DNA of 64,000 bases from the NCBI GenBank assembly GCA_963693025.1, contig OY843749.1:1922001-1986000 (forward strand), written 5' to 3'. The notes beneath the pieces were generated by a model. The model had not been told where the DNA came from, made no database searches, and saw nothing but the letters and a program-made list of their open reading frames with translations. The translations under genes and the position numbers were made by a program. This document shows, in pieces, positions 1-9,578 of this stretch. Every line of letters starts with the position of its first letter. Position 1 is the stretch's first letter. The stretch comes from JAHRAW01 sp963693025 (lineage in GTDB: Bacteria > Pseudomonadota > Gammaproteobacteria > Arenicellales > Poriferihabitantaceae).

Positions 1-1002
1 GGTGCTTTTGCCGCTGCCGGATTCGCCGACCACGGCCACGGTGTGCCCGCGATGCACCTCAAAATCGACCTCATACAACACCGTCAACGGACCATACGCG
101 GCGGTCACGTTCTCCACGCGAATCAGCGGCGTGTCCTCGGGCGGCGGCGCGACTTCCTGCTTTCTGAACGAGCGCACCGCCCACAGCGACTTGGTGTAAT
201 CCTTCTCGGGCGCCGACAGCATCTTGCGCGTCCCGGCTTCCTCCACGGTCTCGCCGTAGCGCAGCACCATGATTTTGTCCGCCATCTGCGCGACCACCGC
301 GAGGTCGTGCGTGATATAAATCGCCGCGCAGTTGAACTGCTCGACAATGTCGCGCATGGTCACCAGCACCTCGATTTGCGTGGTGACGTCGAGGGCGGTG
401 GTCGGCTCGTCGAAAATCAGCAGGTCGGGGCGGCACGAAAGCGCCATCGCCGTCATCGCGCGCTGCAGTTGCCCGCCGGAGACTTGATGCGGATAGCGAA
501 AGCCGATTTCGCCGGGCGTCGGCATTTTAATCTTGGCGTATAAATCCTTGGCGTCGGCATACGCCGCCTCGCGGCTTCCGACGCCGTGCTCGACCACGGT
601 CTCGGCGAACTGGTCGATTAACTTGTGCGCCGGGTTGAACGATGCGGCGGCGCTTTGCGCCACATAGGCGATGCGCGACCCGCGCAGTTTGCGCCTTTCT
701 TCTTCCGACGCCGCCACCAGGTCGAGGCCGTCGAACACGACGCTGCCGCCGTTGATGCGGCAGCCCGGTTTGGCGTAGCCCATGGCGGCGATACCGATGG
801 TCGATTTGCCGGCGCCGGATTCGCCAATCAAGCCGAGCACCTCGCCGCGATGCAAGGTCAGGTCAACGCCCTTGACGATTTGGTGCCACTCCTCGTCCGA
901 GAAACCTTCGATGCAAAGTCCGCGGATTTCCAGCAACGGCGTGCCCTCAGTGGACGGCTTTGCCTTTGCCTTCGCAACGAACGGCTTCACCTCAGTGTTC
1001 AT
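1..1002 (-). CDS. Double-domain ABC transporter ATPase, Opp/Dpp family (partial, C-terminus beyond window edge)
   Basis: Energises the importer encoded just upstream on the same strand. Reading from the ATG at 1002, the first nucleotide-binding domain has Walker A (GESGAGKST, residues 60-68), the signature VSGGQLQRA and Walker B with LLIFDEPTTALD. A linker leads into a second ATPase domain, and the window stops exactly at its Walker A (GESGSGKST), so the gene is a fused DppD-DppF-type double ATPase. The start overlaps the 3' end of the preceding permease gene by 11 bases, which points to translational coupling in one operon with the two permeases and the binding protein. The substrate cannot be read from the ATPase; the neighbours suggest a methylated amine or peptide-like osmolyte. 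Confidence 0.9.
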   Translation of the reverse strand, partial: MNTEVKPFVAKAKAKPSTEGTPLLEIRGLCIEGFSDEEWHQIVKGVDLTLHRGEVLGLIGESGAGKSTIGIAAMGYAKPGCRINGGSVVFDGLDLVAASEEERRKLRGSRIAYVAQSAAASFNPAHKLIDQFAETVVEHGVGSREAAYADAKDLYAKIKMPTPGEIGFRYPHQVSGGQLQRAMTAMALSCRPDLLIFDEPTTALDVTTQIEVLVTMRDIVEQFNCAAIYITHDLAVVAQMADKIMVLRYGETVEEAGTRKMLSAPEKDYTKSLWAVRSFRKQEVAPPPEDTPLIRVENVTAAYGPLTVLYEVDFEVHRGHTVAVVGESGSGKST

Positions 1003-1888
1003 CTTTCAACCCACTCGTTTTGTGCAAGAACCAGTCAACCACGAAGTTGACGCCGATGGTCAGCAGCGCAATCGCGCCCGCCGGCAGCAGCGGGGTGATG
1101 TCGCCGTAGGTGATGAGCGTGGCGTTGTCGCGCACCATCGAGCCCCAGTCGGCGGTCGGCGGCTGCAAGCCGAGCCCGAGGAAACTGAGCGCGCTGATGG
1201 TCAGGAACACGAAGCAGAAGCGCAAGCCGAACTCGGCGACCAGCGGCGGCATGATGTTGGGCAGCACTTCCTTCACCGTAATCCACGACACGCCCTCGCC
1301 GCGCAGGCGCGCCGATTCAATATAGTCCATCACCACCACGTTGACGCTGACCGCGCGCGAGATGCGGAACACGCGCGTGGAGTCGAGCACGCCGATGACG
1401 ATGATGAGCGTCCAGTAACCGGTGCCGAAAATAGTCAGCAGTAGCATCGCAAAAATGAGCGCCGGGATGGCCATCAGCACATCCACGGTGCGACTCATGA
1501 TTTGGTCATACCAGCCGCCCAGCACCGCCGCCATGATACCGGCGGTGCCGCCGAGGAAGAACGCCAGCAGCGTGGTGATGAGGGCGATGCCGACGGTGTT
1601 GCGCGCGCCGTAAATCAGGCGCGTCGCCATGTCGCGCCCGAGATTGTCGGTGCCGAGCAGAAACTCGCCGCCTTCATAGAGCCACAGACTGAACTCCGGT
1701 CCGACGATTTCCGATTCGCCATACGGCGCCAGCAAAGGCGCGAAAAGCGCAACGAACAAGTAGGCAATGATGACCACCAGCCCGAACTGCGCCGACAGCG
1801 GCGCCTTCTTGAGTTCGCGCCAGGCGAGCGCGACGCCGCCTTGCCGCGGCGGGCGGACGGATTCGGTGGCGGTCGTCGGCTCCGTCAT
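992..1888 (-). CDS. ABC transporter permease, DppC/OppC-like
   Basis: Inner-membrane permease of an Opp/Dpp-type importer, about 298 residues. The N-terminal half carries the FGTDNLGRD-like segment typical of DppC (here LLGTDNLGRDMATRLIYGAR). The cytoplasmic EAA loop that docks the ATPase is ESARLRGEGVSWITVKEVLP. I chose the ATG at 1888 (MTEPTTATES) because it overlaps the stop of the upstream permease by four bases (ATGA). Longer readings would run deep into the neighbouring gene. Several strongly hydrophobic segments follow. It pairs with the DppB-like gene directly upstream. Confidence 0.9.
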   Translation of the reverse strand: MTEPTTATESVRPPRQGGVALAWRELKKAPLSAQFGLVVIIAYLFVALFAPLLAPYGESEIVGPEFSLWLYEGGEFLLGTDNLGRDMATRLIYGARNTVGIALITTLLAFFLGGTAGIMAAVLGGWYDQIMSRTVDVLMAIPALIFAMLLLTIFGTGYWTLIIVIGVLDSTRVFRISRAVSVNVVVMDYIESARLRGEGVSWITVKEVLPNIMPPLVAEFGLRFCFVFLTISALSFLGLGLQPPTADWGSMVRDNATLITYGDITPLLPAGAIALLTIGVNFVVDWFLHKTSGLKDEH

Positions 1889-2841
1889 TTGGGATGCAGC
1901 AGCCTCGGGTTGGTCAGGATGGAGAGAATGTCGGCGGTCAGATTCAGCAACACATAAGTGGCGGCGAACACCAATGAGCACGCTTGCACCACCGGCAGGT
2001 CGCGCCGTTGAACCGAATCGACCAGCAGTTGCCCCAGCCCCGGATAGACGAACACCACCTCGACGACCACCACGCCGACGATTAAATACGCCAGGTTGAT
2101 GACGATGACGTTGATGATGGGCGCCCAGGCGTTGGGCAATGCGTGGCGCGTGATGATGCGCCCTTTGGGGATGCCTTTCAGCGCCGCCATTTCTATGTAC
2201 GGGCTTGCCAGCAAGTTGATGATGGCGGCGCGCGTCATGCGCATCATGTGCGCGACCACCACCAGCGTCAGCGTCGCCGCCGGCAGGATGCAGGCATACA
2301 CCCGGTCAAAAAACGGCGTGTCCAAACTGACGTTGGCGAGGCTCGGAAACCAGCCGAAATTGACCGCAAAAATCAGAATCAGAATATAGGCGACGAAAAA
2401 TTCCGGCGTGGAAATGGACGACAGCGTGACGATATTCACCGCCCGGTCGTAAAAACTGTTGCGGTATAACGCCGCCAGAATGCCGAGGGTCAGGGCGATG
2501 GGAACCGAAATCAGCGCCGCCATCAGCGCCAGAAACAGCGTGTTGGCAAACCGCCCGCCGAGCAAATCCGAAATCTCGCGGTTGTTGGATATGGAAATCC
2601 CGAAGTCGCCGCGCAGAATGTCGCCAAGCCACGAGAAGTAGCGAATATAGCCCGGCTGGTCGAGCCCCATCCGCGTGCGCAACGCCGCCACGGTCTCCGG
2701 CGTCGCCGCCTGCCCCAACATCGCCTGCGCCGCATCCCCCGGCAACAGGCTGACGCCGAGAAAAATAATCAGCGACACCACCAGCAACGTCACCAGCCCG
2801 AGCGACAGCCGCTGCGCCAGCATTCGGAGAATATCGTTCAC
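1885..2841 (-). CDS. ABC transporter permease, DppB/OppB-like
   Basis: Inner-membrane permease of 318 residues, the usual DppB length. It begins with a membrane segment after MNDILRMLAQRLSLG. It shows the conserved LLPGDAAQAMLG region, the periplasmic stretch with RMGLDQP, and the EAA motif EMAALKGIPKGRIITRHALPN near residue 210. The C-terminus has the VVEVVFVYPGLGQLLVDSV signature of this family. It lies 105 bases downstream of the substrate-binding protein gene and overlaps the DppC-like gene by four bases, so the transporter genes form one operon. Confidence 0.92.
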   Translation of the reverse strand: MNDILRMLAQRLSLGLVTLLVVSLIIFLGVSLLPGDAAQAMLGQAATPETVAALRTRMGLDQPGYIRYFSWLGDILRGDFGISISNNREISDLLGGRFANTLFLALMAALISVPIALTLGILAALYRNSFYDRAVNIVTLSSISTPEFFVAYILILIFAVNFGWFPSLANVSLDTPFFDRVYACILPAATLTLVVVAHMMRMTRAAIINLLASPYIEMAALKGIPKGRIITRHALPNAWAPIINVIVINLAYLIVGVVVVEVVFVYPGLGQLLVDSVQRRDLPVVQACSLVFAATYVLLNLTADILSILTNPRLLHPK

Positions 2842-2946
2842 GGTCGGTTGCTTCGGTGGAAACCGTAGCGGCGGCTTTGCCGGTGGAAGCCGGGCAAAGC
2901 CGCCGGTTGCGGGTGATTACGGGCGAGGGTTAAACCGCGCGATTGG

Positions 2947-4535
2947 TTAGGCGAACCACCAGCGCTCAGCCCAGCGTTGCCCGTCCTTGTCCCAGTTGGA
3001 TGCCATCTGTTCTTCGTGGGCGACTTTTTTGGAGTTGGCATTCACATAGTTGTTGAACACCGGCACCACGGTGCCGCCTTCATTGCTGACGATGCGCTGC
3101 ATCTCGTAATACATCGAGCGGCGTTTGACTTCGTCCAATTCCGAGCGTGCGGCCACCAGCAACTTGTTGAATTCGGCGTGATTCCATTCGGTGTCGTTCC
3201 ACTCCGCTTGCGCCGGGTCGGCGTAGGCGGTGGAGAACATCTGGTCTTCCACCGGCCGCCCCGACCAGTAGCAATAGCACCACCGACAGTTGTCGGTGTT
3301 CCACACATTCGACCAATAGCCGTCCGACGGCACACGCTCAACGGTGATGTTGATGTTGGCTTTGGCGGCGGACTCCTTGTAAAGCACCGCGGCATCCACC
3401 GCGCCGGAGAAGGCTGCATCGGCGGTTTTCAGCGGCACATCCAGTTTCGACAAGCCCGCTTCCTTCAGATAAAATTTCGCCTTGTCCGGGTCATACGCCC
3501 TCTGTGGCAACTCCTCGTTGTAGTAGCGCTGGCCCTTGCCGATGGGGTGGTCATTGCCGACATAACCATGCCCTTTCAGCACGGTGTCCAGCATGGTTTC
3601 GCGGTCGAGCGCATACTTCAACGCCAAACGAACGTTGTTGTCGTCAAACGGCTTTTGCGTGACAATCATCGGGACGGTGTAATGCGCGGTGCCTTCCAAC
3701 TCAACGATTTCGATGTCTTTATTGCGCTCCAACAGGTGCACCGTTTTCAGTTCACACCGGTCCATGCTGTGCACTTCGCCGGTGGTCAGCGCATTGGTGC
3801 GCGCGGCCACATCGGCGATGGTGATGAGTTGAATCTCGTCAAAATGCGCGCGCCCATCTTTCCAGTAGTTCGGGTTGCGCTTGAAGTTGCGGCGCACGCC
3901 CGGCTCCCAGTTGACCTCCATATAGGGTCCCGTGCCGATGGATTGTGAAAAGTCCGGCTTGCCGTCCTTGCTCGGCATAATCGGCAAGTGGTAGTCGCTG
4001 ACGATGAATGGAAAATCGGCGTTGGCTTGCTCGATGTTGATTACCACCGTGTTGCCGTCCGCCTTGATGTCGGTGATTGCGGTCAGCAATGGCTTGGCGG
4101 CGGAAGCCGAATCCTCGCCGAGGTGGTAGTTGAGCGAATTCACCACATCCTGCGCGGTCATCGATTGGCCGTTGTGATACTCAACCCCCTTGCGTAACGA
4201 GAACACCCATTTTTTCGCGTCCGTGCTTTCCCAACTTTCCGCCAACTCGCCAATCAGTTGCCCGTCGGTGTCAATCTCGGTCAGGTAGTTATACAGGGTA
4301 AAGCCGGAGCCGATAGTGAAGTCGTTTTCCCAGGTGCCGGGGTCGCGCGAGTCGGTGGTGGAGCCGTGCCCCATGCCCATAATAAAACGCCCGCCCTTCT
4401 TTGGTGCCGCCGAAGCGGTGCTGAACAACGCCGGCGCCGCCATCCCCAACCCCAGTACCGAGGTCGCGCGCACAAACTCGCGCCGGGAGATTTTGCCCGT
4501 GTCAATTGCTCTTTGAGTTTTTCAATGTGGTTCAT
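2947..4535 (-). CDS. ABC transporter substrate-binding protein (SBP_bac_5), Tat-type signal, apparent frameshift
   Basis: Periplasmic binding protein of the peptide/nickel/opine family. The body from about 4473 to 2947 is one open frame with the usual SBP_bac_5 features: LAESWESTDAKKWVFSLRKGVEYHNGQ, SIGTGPYMEVNWEPG and LALKYALDRETML. The most convincing start is the ATG at 4535, with a GGAGG ribosome site seven bases before it, giving MNHIEKLKEQLTRAK. To join this to the body, where ISRREFVRATSVLGLG forms a twin-arginine signal, one extra A is needed in the A4 run at 4491-4494. As it stands the signal peptide is out of frame with the mature protein. A GTG start at 4473 would give an open frame but lose the Arg-Arg pair. 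The product would be about 529 residues. Confidence 0.85.
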
Positions 4536-4598
4536 CGTATCCTCCAATAGTGGTATTAGAATATGCTCGGTCTGACAGCATCAAACCGAATTTCGCGC

Positions 4599-4626
4599 AT
4601 TATAGCAGGAAAGTGCGCGCTTGCAA
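4599..4626 (-). promoter_or_regulatory. Sigma70-type promoter for the binding-protein/permease operon
   Basis: On the minus strand the sequence reads TTGCAA, 16 bases, TATAAT. The -10 is a perfect match and the -35 matches four of six positions. Transcription would start near 4591, about 55 bases before the ATG of the binding-protein gene at 4535. The -35 sits in the loop of the hairpin at 4613-4636. Confidence 0.6.
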
Positions 4627-4636
4627 GCGGGCGCAC
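4613..4636 (-). terminator. Weak hairpin terminator after the dehydrogenase gene
   Basis: Just after the stop codon at 4640, the minus strand reads GTGCGC, a 12-base loop, GCGCAC, then TTTCC. The stem is good but the T run is only three bases, so partial termination or pausing is more likely than full release. The loop holds the -35 of the next promoter. Confidence 0.3.
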
Positions 4637-4639
4637 ATT

Positions 4640-7069
4640 CTAGCCCTTGCAACGCAGATTGGCGGCGTCATAGGCAGTGGTATCAAGCGTTTGCGCCGCA
4701 ACCGGCTCGCCCAGCACCGAGACAAACAACTCTGCCTGATACGACTGAGACGCTTGAGACGGCTCGCGCAACCAGGCCAGCGCCAGCATTTTATCCACGC
4801 GGTGCCCGAAAGCCGCCGATGTGACCAGCCCCGCCGGTTCGCCGTCCCGCAGCACCGCGTGGCCATAAAAAGGGTCGTGTTCGGCGGTCTGCAAATCGAG
4901 CAAGCGCAGCCGCCAGCGCCCTGGCTCGGACTGCCGGCGCAACATCGCCGCCTCCCCCTGAAAGTGCTCCCCGCCCGGCTTGACGAACAACCCCATGCCC
5001 GCCTCATACGGCGTGCGCTCGGTGGTCAATTCGCTCCCCCAGGCGCGATAGCCCTTTTCCAGCCGCATGGAATTCATCGCCAGCGCACCGTATGGCTTGA
5101 TGCCGAATTCCTCGCCGGCCGCCCAGAGTTTGGCGAATAACTCGGACTGCCGGTGAATGTCGTGATGCAATTCCCAGCCCGATTCGCCGACATAGGAAAT
5201 CCGCAGGGCGTTGACGGGAATACCGCCGATGTCGATGCGCTGCGCGCTCAGCCACGGAAACGCGGTCTGGCTCAGGTCGGCATCGGTCAACTTCGCCACC
5301 ACCGTGCGCGCCTGCGGTCCCATCACCCCGAGCACGCCGACGCCCCGCGTCACATTGTTCAACTCGACGCGGCGGTGCAAACCGGCATGCGTGCGCAGCA
5401 GGTCGTGGTCGCGGCGCTCGGCGGCGGCGGCGCTGACCAGATAGAAGCGGTCCTCGGCAATCCGCGTGACGGTGAATTCGGAGTGGATGCCGCCGCTCGG
5501 GGTGAGCGCGTGCGTCAGCGCGATGCCGCCGAGGCGGGGTGCACGGTTGGCGCCGAGCGTCTCCACAAACGCGGTCGCATCCGCGCCCGACACCTCGAAC
5601 TTGGCAAACATACTGAGGTCGGCCACGCCGACCCGCTGACAGACGGTTTGACATTCCTCGGCGACCGCGCCGAACCAGCCGGCGCGGTCGAAACTGAGCG
5701 CCGGCTCGGTTGCGCGCGCCCGCCCGTTCGCAAACCAGTTTGGCCGCTCCCAGCCATAGACCGACCCGAATACCGCACCGAGTTGTTTCAGGCGCTCGTA
5801 AATCGGCGTAACGCGCCGCCGCCGCGCCGCCGGGCGTTCTTCATACGGATAATGGATGCCGAACTGCGCGGCAAAACACTCGACCGCCTTGGCGACGCGA
5901 TAGCCGCGGTCGGCGTAATCGCCAAAGCGCCTTGAATCGACCGGCAGCGCATCCATCGGCGGCTCGCCGCGGTCGATCCACTCGGCCAGAAAAGCGCCGC
6001 TGCCGCCGCCCTCCATCACGCCCATGCTGGAGCCCGTCAGCACCCACGCATTGGGCAGGGCAAACGCGGGTCCGATTAGCGGATTGGCGTCCGGGGTGAA
6101 GGTGATGGGACCATGGACGACGGTCTTGATGCCGCCGTCCGCCGCCGCCGGCACGCGCCGCATGGCTTGAAAAGCGATCGCCTCGATGCGCTCAAGTTCC
6201 GGCGGCAGCAGTTGCATGCCGAATTCGGGCGGTATGCCGTCAACCGCCCACGGTCGCCCGTTTTTCTCGTAGGCGCCGATGATGACGCCGTCGCGCTCCT
6301 GGCGGAGATACCAACTCTCGTCCGGGTCGCGGATGAAAGGCAACTCGCGCTGCAGTTCGGCAAACGCGCCGATGCGGTCGGTGACGATGTATTGGTGCAA
6401 CATCGGCACCACCGGCAGATCGACCCCCATCATCGCGCCGATTTCGCGGCACCAGGTTCCGGCGGCGTTGACGATGTGCTCGGCGCGAATGTCGCCGTTT
6501 TCGGTTCGCACCAGCCATTCGCCCTTGATTCGGCGAATGGCTTTGACCGCGCACTGGCGGTAGATTTCGGCGCCGCCGGTGCGTGCGCCGGCGGCGAATG
6601 CGTGGGTCGCCTGACTGGGGTCGACGTAGCCGTCACACGGCTCGTGAATCGCGCCGAGCAAGCCGTCGGTTTGCGCCAGTGGGTAGATTTCTTTCAATTC
6701 AGCCGGGGTGAGAATGTGGAAGTCAAACCCGGCGGCTTTGCCGAGTCCTTGAACATGACGGAACTCGCGCATGCGGTCCGCGTTGCCGGTCACCCGCAGC
6801 GCGCCGGTGGCGTGGAAACTCACCGCCTTGCCCGTCTCCCGCGGCAGAATAGACTGGTACAAACGCACGCTGTGGGCGCGCAGATTCATCACCGTGGGGT
6901 TGTGCGCGTAGTGCGTGCAGAGTCCGGCGGCATGCCAGGTGGAGCCGGCGGTCAGCTCGTTCTTTTCGAGTAGCACAACATCGCGCCAGCCGAGCCGGGT
7001 CAAATGATAGAGCAGCGAGCAGCCCATCACCCCGCCGCCGATGACGACCGCTCTGGCGTGGGATTTCAC
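4640..7069 (-). CDS. FAD-dependent dimethylglycine/sarcosine dehydrogenase-type oxidoreductase
   Basis: Oxidative N-demethylation enzyme of 809 residues, the usual length for the dimethylglycine/sarcosine dehydrogenase family. Residues about 8-400 form the FAD-binding DAO domain: VVIGGGVMG, then TAGSTWHAAGL. H46 is where mammalian dimethylglycine dehydrogenase attaches FAD covalently. The C-terminal half is a GcvT-like folate-binding domain (YERLKQLGAVFGSVYGWERP, SYVGESGWELH, RLEKGYRAWGSEL). Known members oxidise a methylamine and pass formaldehyde to tetrahydrofolate. It overlaps the next dehydrogenase gene by four bases, so the two are coupled. The exact substrate (dimethylglycine, sarcosine or another N-methyl compound) is not decided by sequence. 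Confidence 0.88.
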   Translation of the reverse strand: MKSHARAVVIGGGVMGCSLLYHLTRLGWRDVVLLEKNELTAGSTWHAAGLCTHYAHNPTVMNLRAHSVRLYQSILPRETGKAVSFHATGALRVTGNADRMREFRHVQGLGKAAGFDFHILTPAELKEIYPLAQTDGLLGAIHEPCDGYVDPSQATHAFAAGARTGGAEIYRQCAVKAIRRIKGEWLVRTENGDIRAEHIVNAAGTWCREIGAMMGVDLPVVPMLHQYIVTDRIGAFAELQRELPFIRDPDESWYLRQERDGVIIGAYEKNGRPWAVDGIPPEFGMQLLPPELERIEAIAFQAMRRVPAAADGGIKTVVHGPITFTPDANPLIGPAFALPNAWVLTGSSMGVMEGGGSGAFLAEWIDRGEPPMDALPVDSRRFGDYADRGYRVAKAVECFAAQFGIHYPYEERPAARRRRVTPIYERLKQLGAVFGSVYGWERPNWFANGRARATEPALSFDRAGWFGAVAEECQTVCQRVGVADLSMFAKFEVSGADATAFVETLGANRAPRLGGIALTHALTPSGGIHSEFTVTRIAEDRFYLVSAAAAERRDHDLLRTHAGLHRRVELNNVTRGVGVLGVMGPQARTVVAKLTDADLSQTAFPWLSAQRIDIGGIPVNALRISYVGESGWELHHDIHRQSELFAKLWAAGEEFGIKPYGALAMNSMRLEKGYRAWGSELTTERTPYEAGMGLFVKPGGEHFQGEAAMLRRQSEPGRWRLRLLDLQTAEHDPFYGHAVLRDGEPAGLVTSAAFGHRVDKMLALAWLREPSQASQSYQAELFVSVLGEPVAAQTLDTTAYDAANLRCKG

Positions 7070-9549
7070 GCGCCCCGCCGCCCGCCCGCCGCGCCTTTCA
7101 TTTTCTTCCCTTGCGGGTCGTACGGCGCGGTTTCCAGCGGCCGCAAGCCGAAGCGCTCGCCGGCGATGGAAATTTCATAGGACGCGCCGAGCAGTTGTGC
7201 GCGGCTCAACCCGTCGGCGCGGATAGACGCGAACGACAGCGCCTTGCCGGTACGGAAGCCGAGGCCGCCGGAAGTGGTCGCGCCGACCGGGCGGCCATCG
7301 CGGTAAACCGGCTCATCGCGCAACAGCAACGGCCGCTCGGCCTGGACTTCAAACAGCAGCAGTTGCCTGTCGGGCCGGCGTTGTTGGTGTGCCAGCAGCG
7401 CTTGTCGGCCGATAAATTCCGCTTTGCGCAGTTTGACCGCGGACATCAGGTTGGCTTGCAACGGGGAATCGCGGGGTCCCATGTCATCGCCCCAGTGCGG
7501 GTAACCCTTCTCGAGCCGGCACGCATCGAGGCAGAACAGCCCGGCATGACCGACATCGAAAGCCGCCATAGCGCGCGCCAGGTGCGCATAGAAATCCGGC
7601 GCAACCTCGACCGGAATGTAGAGTTCCCAGCCGAGTTCGCCGGCGAAACTGAGCCGTGAAGCGCGAATGTCGGCGCCGCGAAAATCGAGCGGCTTGGAGC
7701 GCGCGAACGGAAACGCTTCATCGGAAAAACACGCCGCGCCCTCGGCGAACAAATGCGCCATGCACTCTCTCGACGCGGGACCCATCAACCCGGCGACCGC
7801 GAATTGCCCGGTCACATCGGTCACCGCAACATCGCATGACGCCGGCAGGTGCCGCGCAATCCAGCGCCGGTCGCGCGCGCGGTTGGCGGCGGCGCTCACC
7901 AGCAAAAAGCGCTGCGCCGACAGGCGCGTGACGGTCAGCTCGGCCTCGATGCCCGCATCCGCATTGAGCATCAGAGTATGCACCACGCCGCCGGGCTCGA
8001 CCGCGATATCGTTGCTGCACAGATTTTGCAGAACGCGCGCGGCGTCGGCGCCGCACACCGACCACTTGGCGAAGGGGGACAGATCGAACAACGCGCCGCT
8101 GCGCGCAAGCATCTTGGCTTCGCGCTCGGCGCAGGGCCACCAGTTCTGCCGCGCGTGGCTGGGGTCAATGGAGCGCGCCTCGCCCGGTTGCGCGAACCAC
8201 AGGGGCCTTTCCCAGCCGCCGACCTCGCCGAACACCGCGCCGGCGTCGGCCAGTTGGGCGTGCCAGACCGAGCGCCGCCGCCCGCGCCCGGTTTGGAATT
8301 GCTTGAACGGCCAGTGCATGGCGAACTGGTTGTGCACCGCCTCCGGGCTGCGCGCGGCGAGGAAGGCGGCGTCATTATCGAGCGCATCAAACCGCGCAAT
8401 ATCGGTCTCGGTCATGTCCGCGCGCGGCGCGCCGCGCACAATCCAGTCCGCCAGCGCCTTGCCGACGCCGGCCGACGACAGAATGCCGGTCGAGTTGAAA
8501 CCGGCGGCGACAAAAAAATTGTCCGCCTCCGGCGCGCGCCCGATAAGCGGCAGCGTGTCCGGGGTAAAACTCTCGGGCCCGGTCATAAAGCGCTGAAGCC
8601 CGGCCGTCCGCAACGCCGGAATTCGGTTGATGGCGGCGGCCATCATGGGCGCCGCGTGCTCCATATCGTCTTCCAGCGTGAGGAACGACTGCCGCGGGTC
8701 AACGCCGTGGTGATGCCACACCTTGGCACCGGCTTCAAAGGCGCCGAAAACCAGCCGGCCGACATCCTCCTTGAGGTAAATCCCGCTGTCCAGGTCGCGC
8801 ACCACCGGAAACGGCTGCGGCAATTCGGGCACCGGTTCGGTGACCGCATAGCAGTGTTCGACCGCTTGCAGCGGCGCCGCCACCGCGGCCAGATTGGCGA
8901 CTTCCCGCGCCCACAGACCGGCGCAGTTGACCACCGTGGCGCAGTCGATGCGCTCGCCGGTGTCGAGGACAACGGCTTCGACCCGGCGGCGGTGCGGCCG
9001 TTTGCGGTTGACGACCAACTCGGCAACGCCCGCGTGTTCGCGGATCTCCACGCCCGCGGCTTTCGCTCCTTTGGCATACGCCATGCACAAATCGACCGGG
9101 TTGATTTGCCCGTCTTTTTCCACCCACAAAGCGCCGGCCAAATCGCGCGTGTGAATGCACGCAAAACGCGCCGCAACCTGCGCCGGTGTCATCATCTCGG
9201 TGCGCAAGCCGTGCATTTCGCCGATGGCTTGGAGGCGCCGCAATTCAATCAGACGCTCGGGCCGTTGCGCGAGGAAGAAGCCGCCGGTGGTTTTGTAGCC
9301 GAGCGCCTGACCGGTTTCGGCTTCGAGCGCCGGAAACAACTCAACCGCATACTCGGCGAGCGCGGTCAGGTGGCGGCTGGCGCGCAGGGGACCGACGATT
9401 CCGGCGGCGTGCCACGATGTGCCGCCGGTCAATTCATTGCGCTCCAGCAACAACACGCGCTCGGCGCCGAGTTTGCCCAGATGATACGCCACGCTCAGCC
9501 CGATGACGCCGCCGCCGATGATGATGGTGTGGTCGGCAGGTTCAGGCAT
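7066..9549 (-). CDS. FAD-dependent dimethylglycine/sarcosine dehydrogenase-type oxidoreductase (second copy)
   Basis: Paralogous 827-residue enzyme with the same two halves. The FAD domain starts with IIIGGGVIGLSVAYHLGKLG and TGGTSWHAAG (H47 at the covalent-flavin position). The GcvT-like domain has GELGWELYIPVEV and RLEKGYPHWGDDMGP. The sequence differs clearly from its neighbour at 4640-7069, so the two probably act on successive substrates such as dimethylglycine and sarcosine, rather than being a recent duplication. It lies 29 bases downstream of the methyltransferase gene and overlaps the next gene by ATGA, which fits one catabolic operon. Confidence 0.88.
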   Translation of the reverse strand: MPEPADHTIIIGGGVIGLSVAYHLGKLGAERVLLLERNELTGGTSWHAAGIVGPLRASRHLTALAEYAVELFPALEAETGQALGYKTTGGFFLAQRPERLIELRRLQAIGEMHGLRTEMMTPAQVAARFACIHTRDLAGALWVEKDGQINPVDLCMAYAKGAKAAGVEIREHAGVAELVVNRKRPHRRRVEAVVLDTGERIDCATVVNCAGLWAREVANLAAVAAPLQAVEHCYAVTEPVPELPQPFPVVRDLDSGIYLKEDVGRLVFGAFEAGAKVWHHHGVDPRQSFLTLEDDMEHAAPMMAAAINRIPALRTAGLQRFMTGPESFTPDTLPLIGRAPEADNFFVAAGFNSTGILSSAGVGKALADWIVRGAPRADMTETDIARFDALDNDAAFLAARSPEAVHNQFAMHWPFKQFQTGRGRRRSVWHAQLADAGAVFGEVGGWERPLWFAQPGEARSIDPSHARQNWWPCAEREAKMLARSGALFDLSPFAKWSVCGADAARVLQNLCSNDIAVEPGGVVHTLMLNADAGIEAELTVTRLSAQRFLLVSAAANRARDRRWIARHLPASCDVAVTDVTGQFAVAGLMGPASRECMAHLFAEGAACFSDEAFPFARSKPLDFRGADIRASRLSFAGELGWELYIPVEVAPDFYAHLARAMAAFDVGHAGLFCLDACRLEKGYPHWGDDMGPRDSPLQANLMSAVKLRKAEFIGRQALLAHQQRRPDRQLLLFEVQAERPLLLRDEPVYRDGRPVGATTSGGLGFRTGKALSFASIRADGLSRAQLLGASYEISIAGERFGLRPLETAPYDPQGKKMKGAAGGRRGA

Positions 9550-9578
9550 CGGCGGTGGAGCGGCGACCCCGGCGGCTC

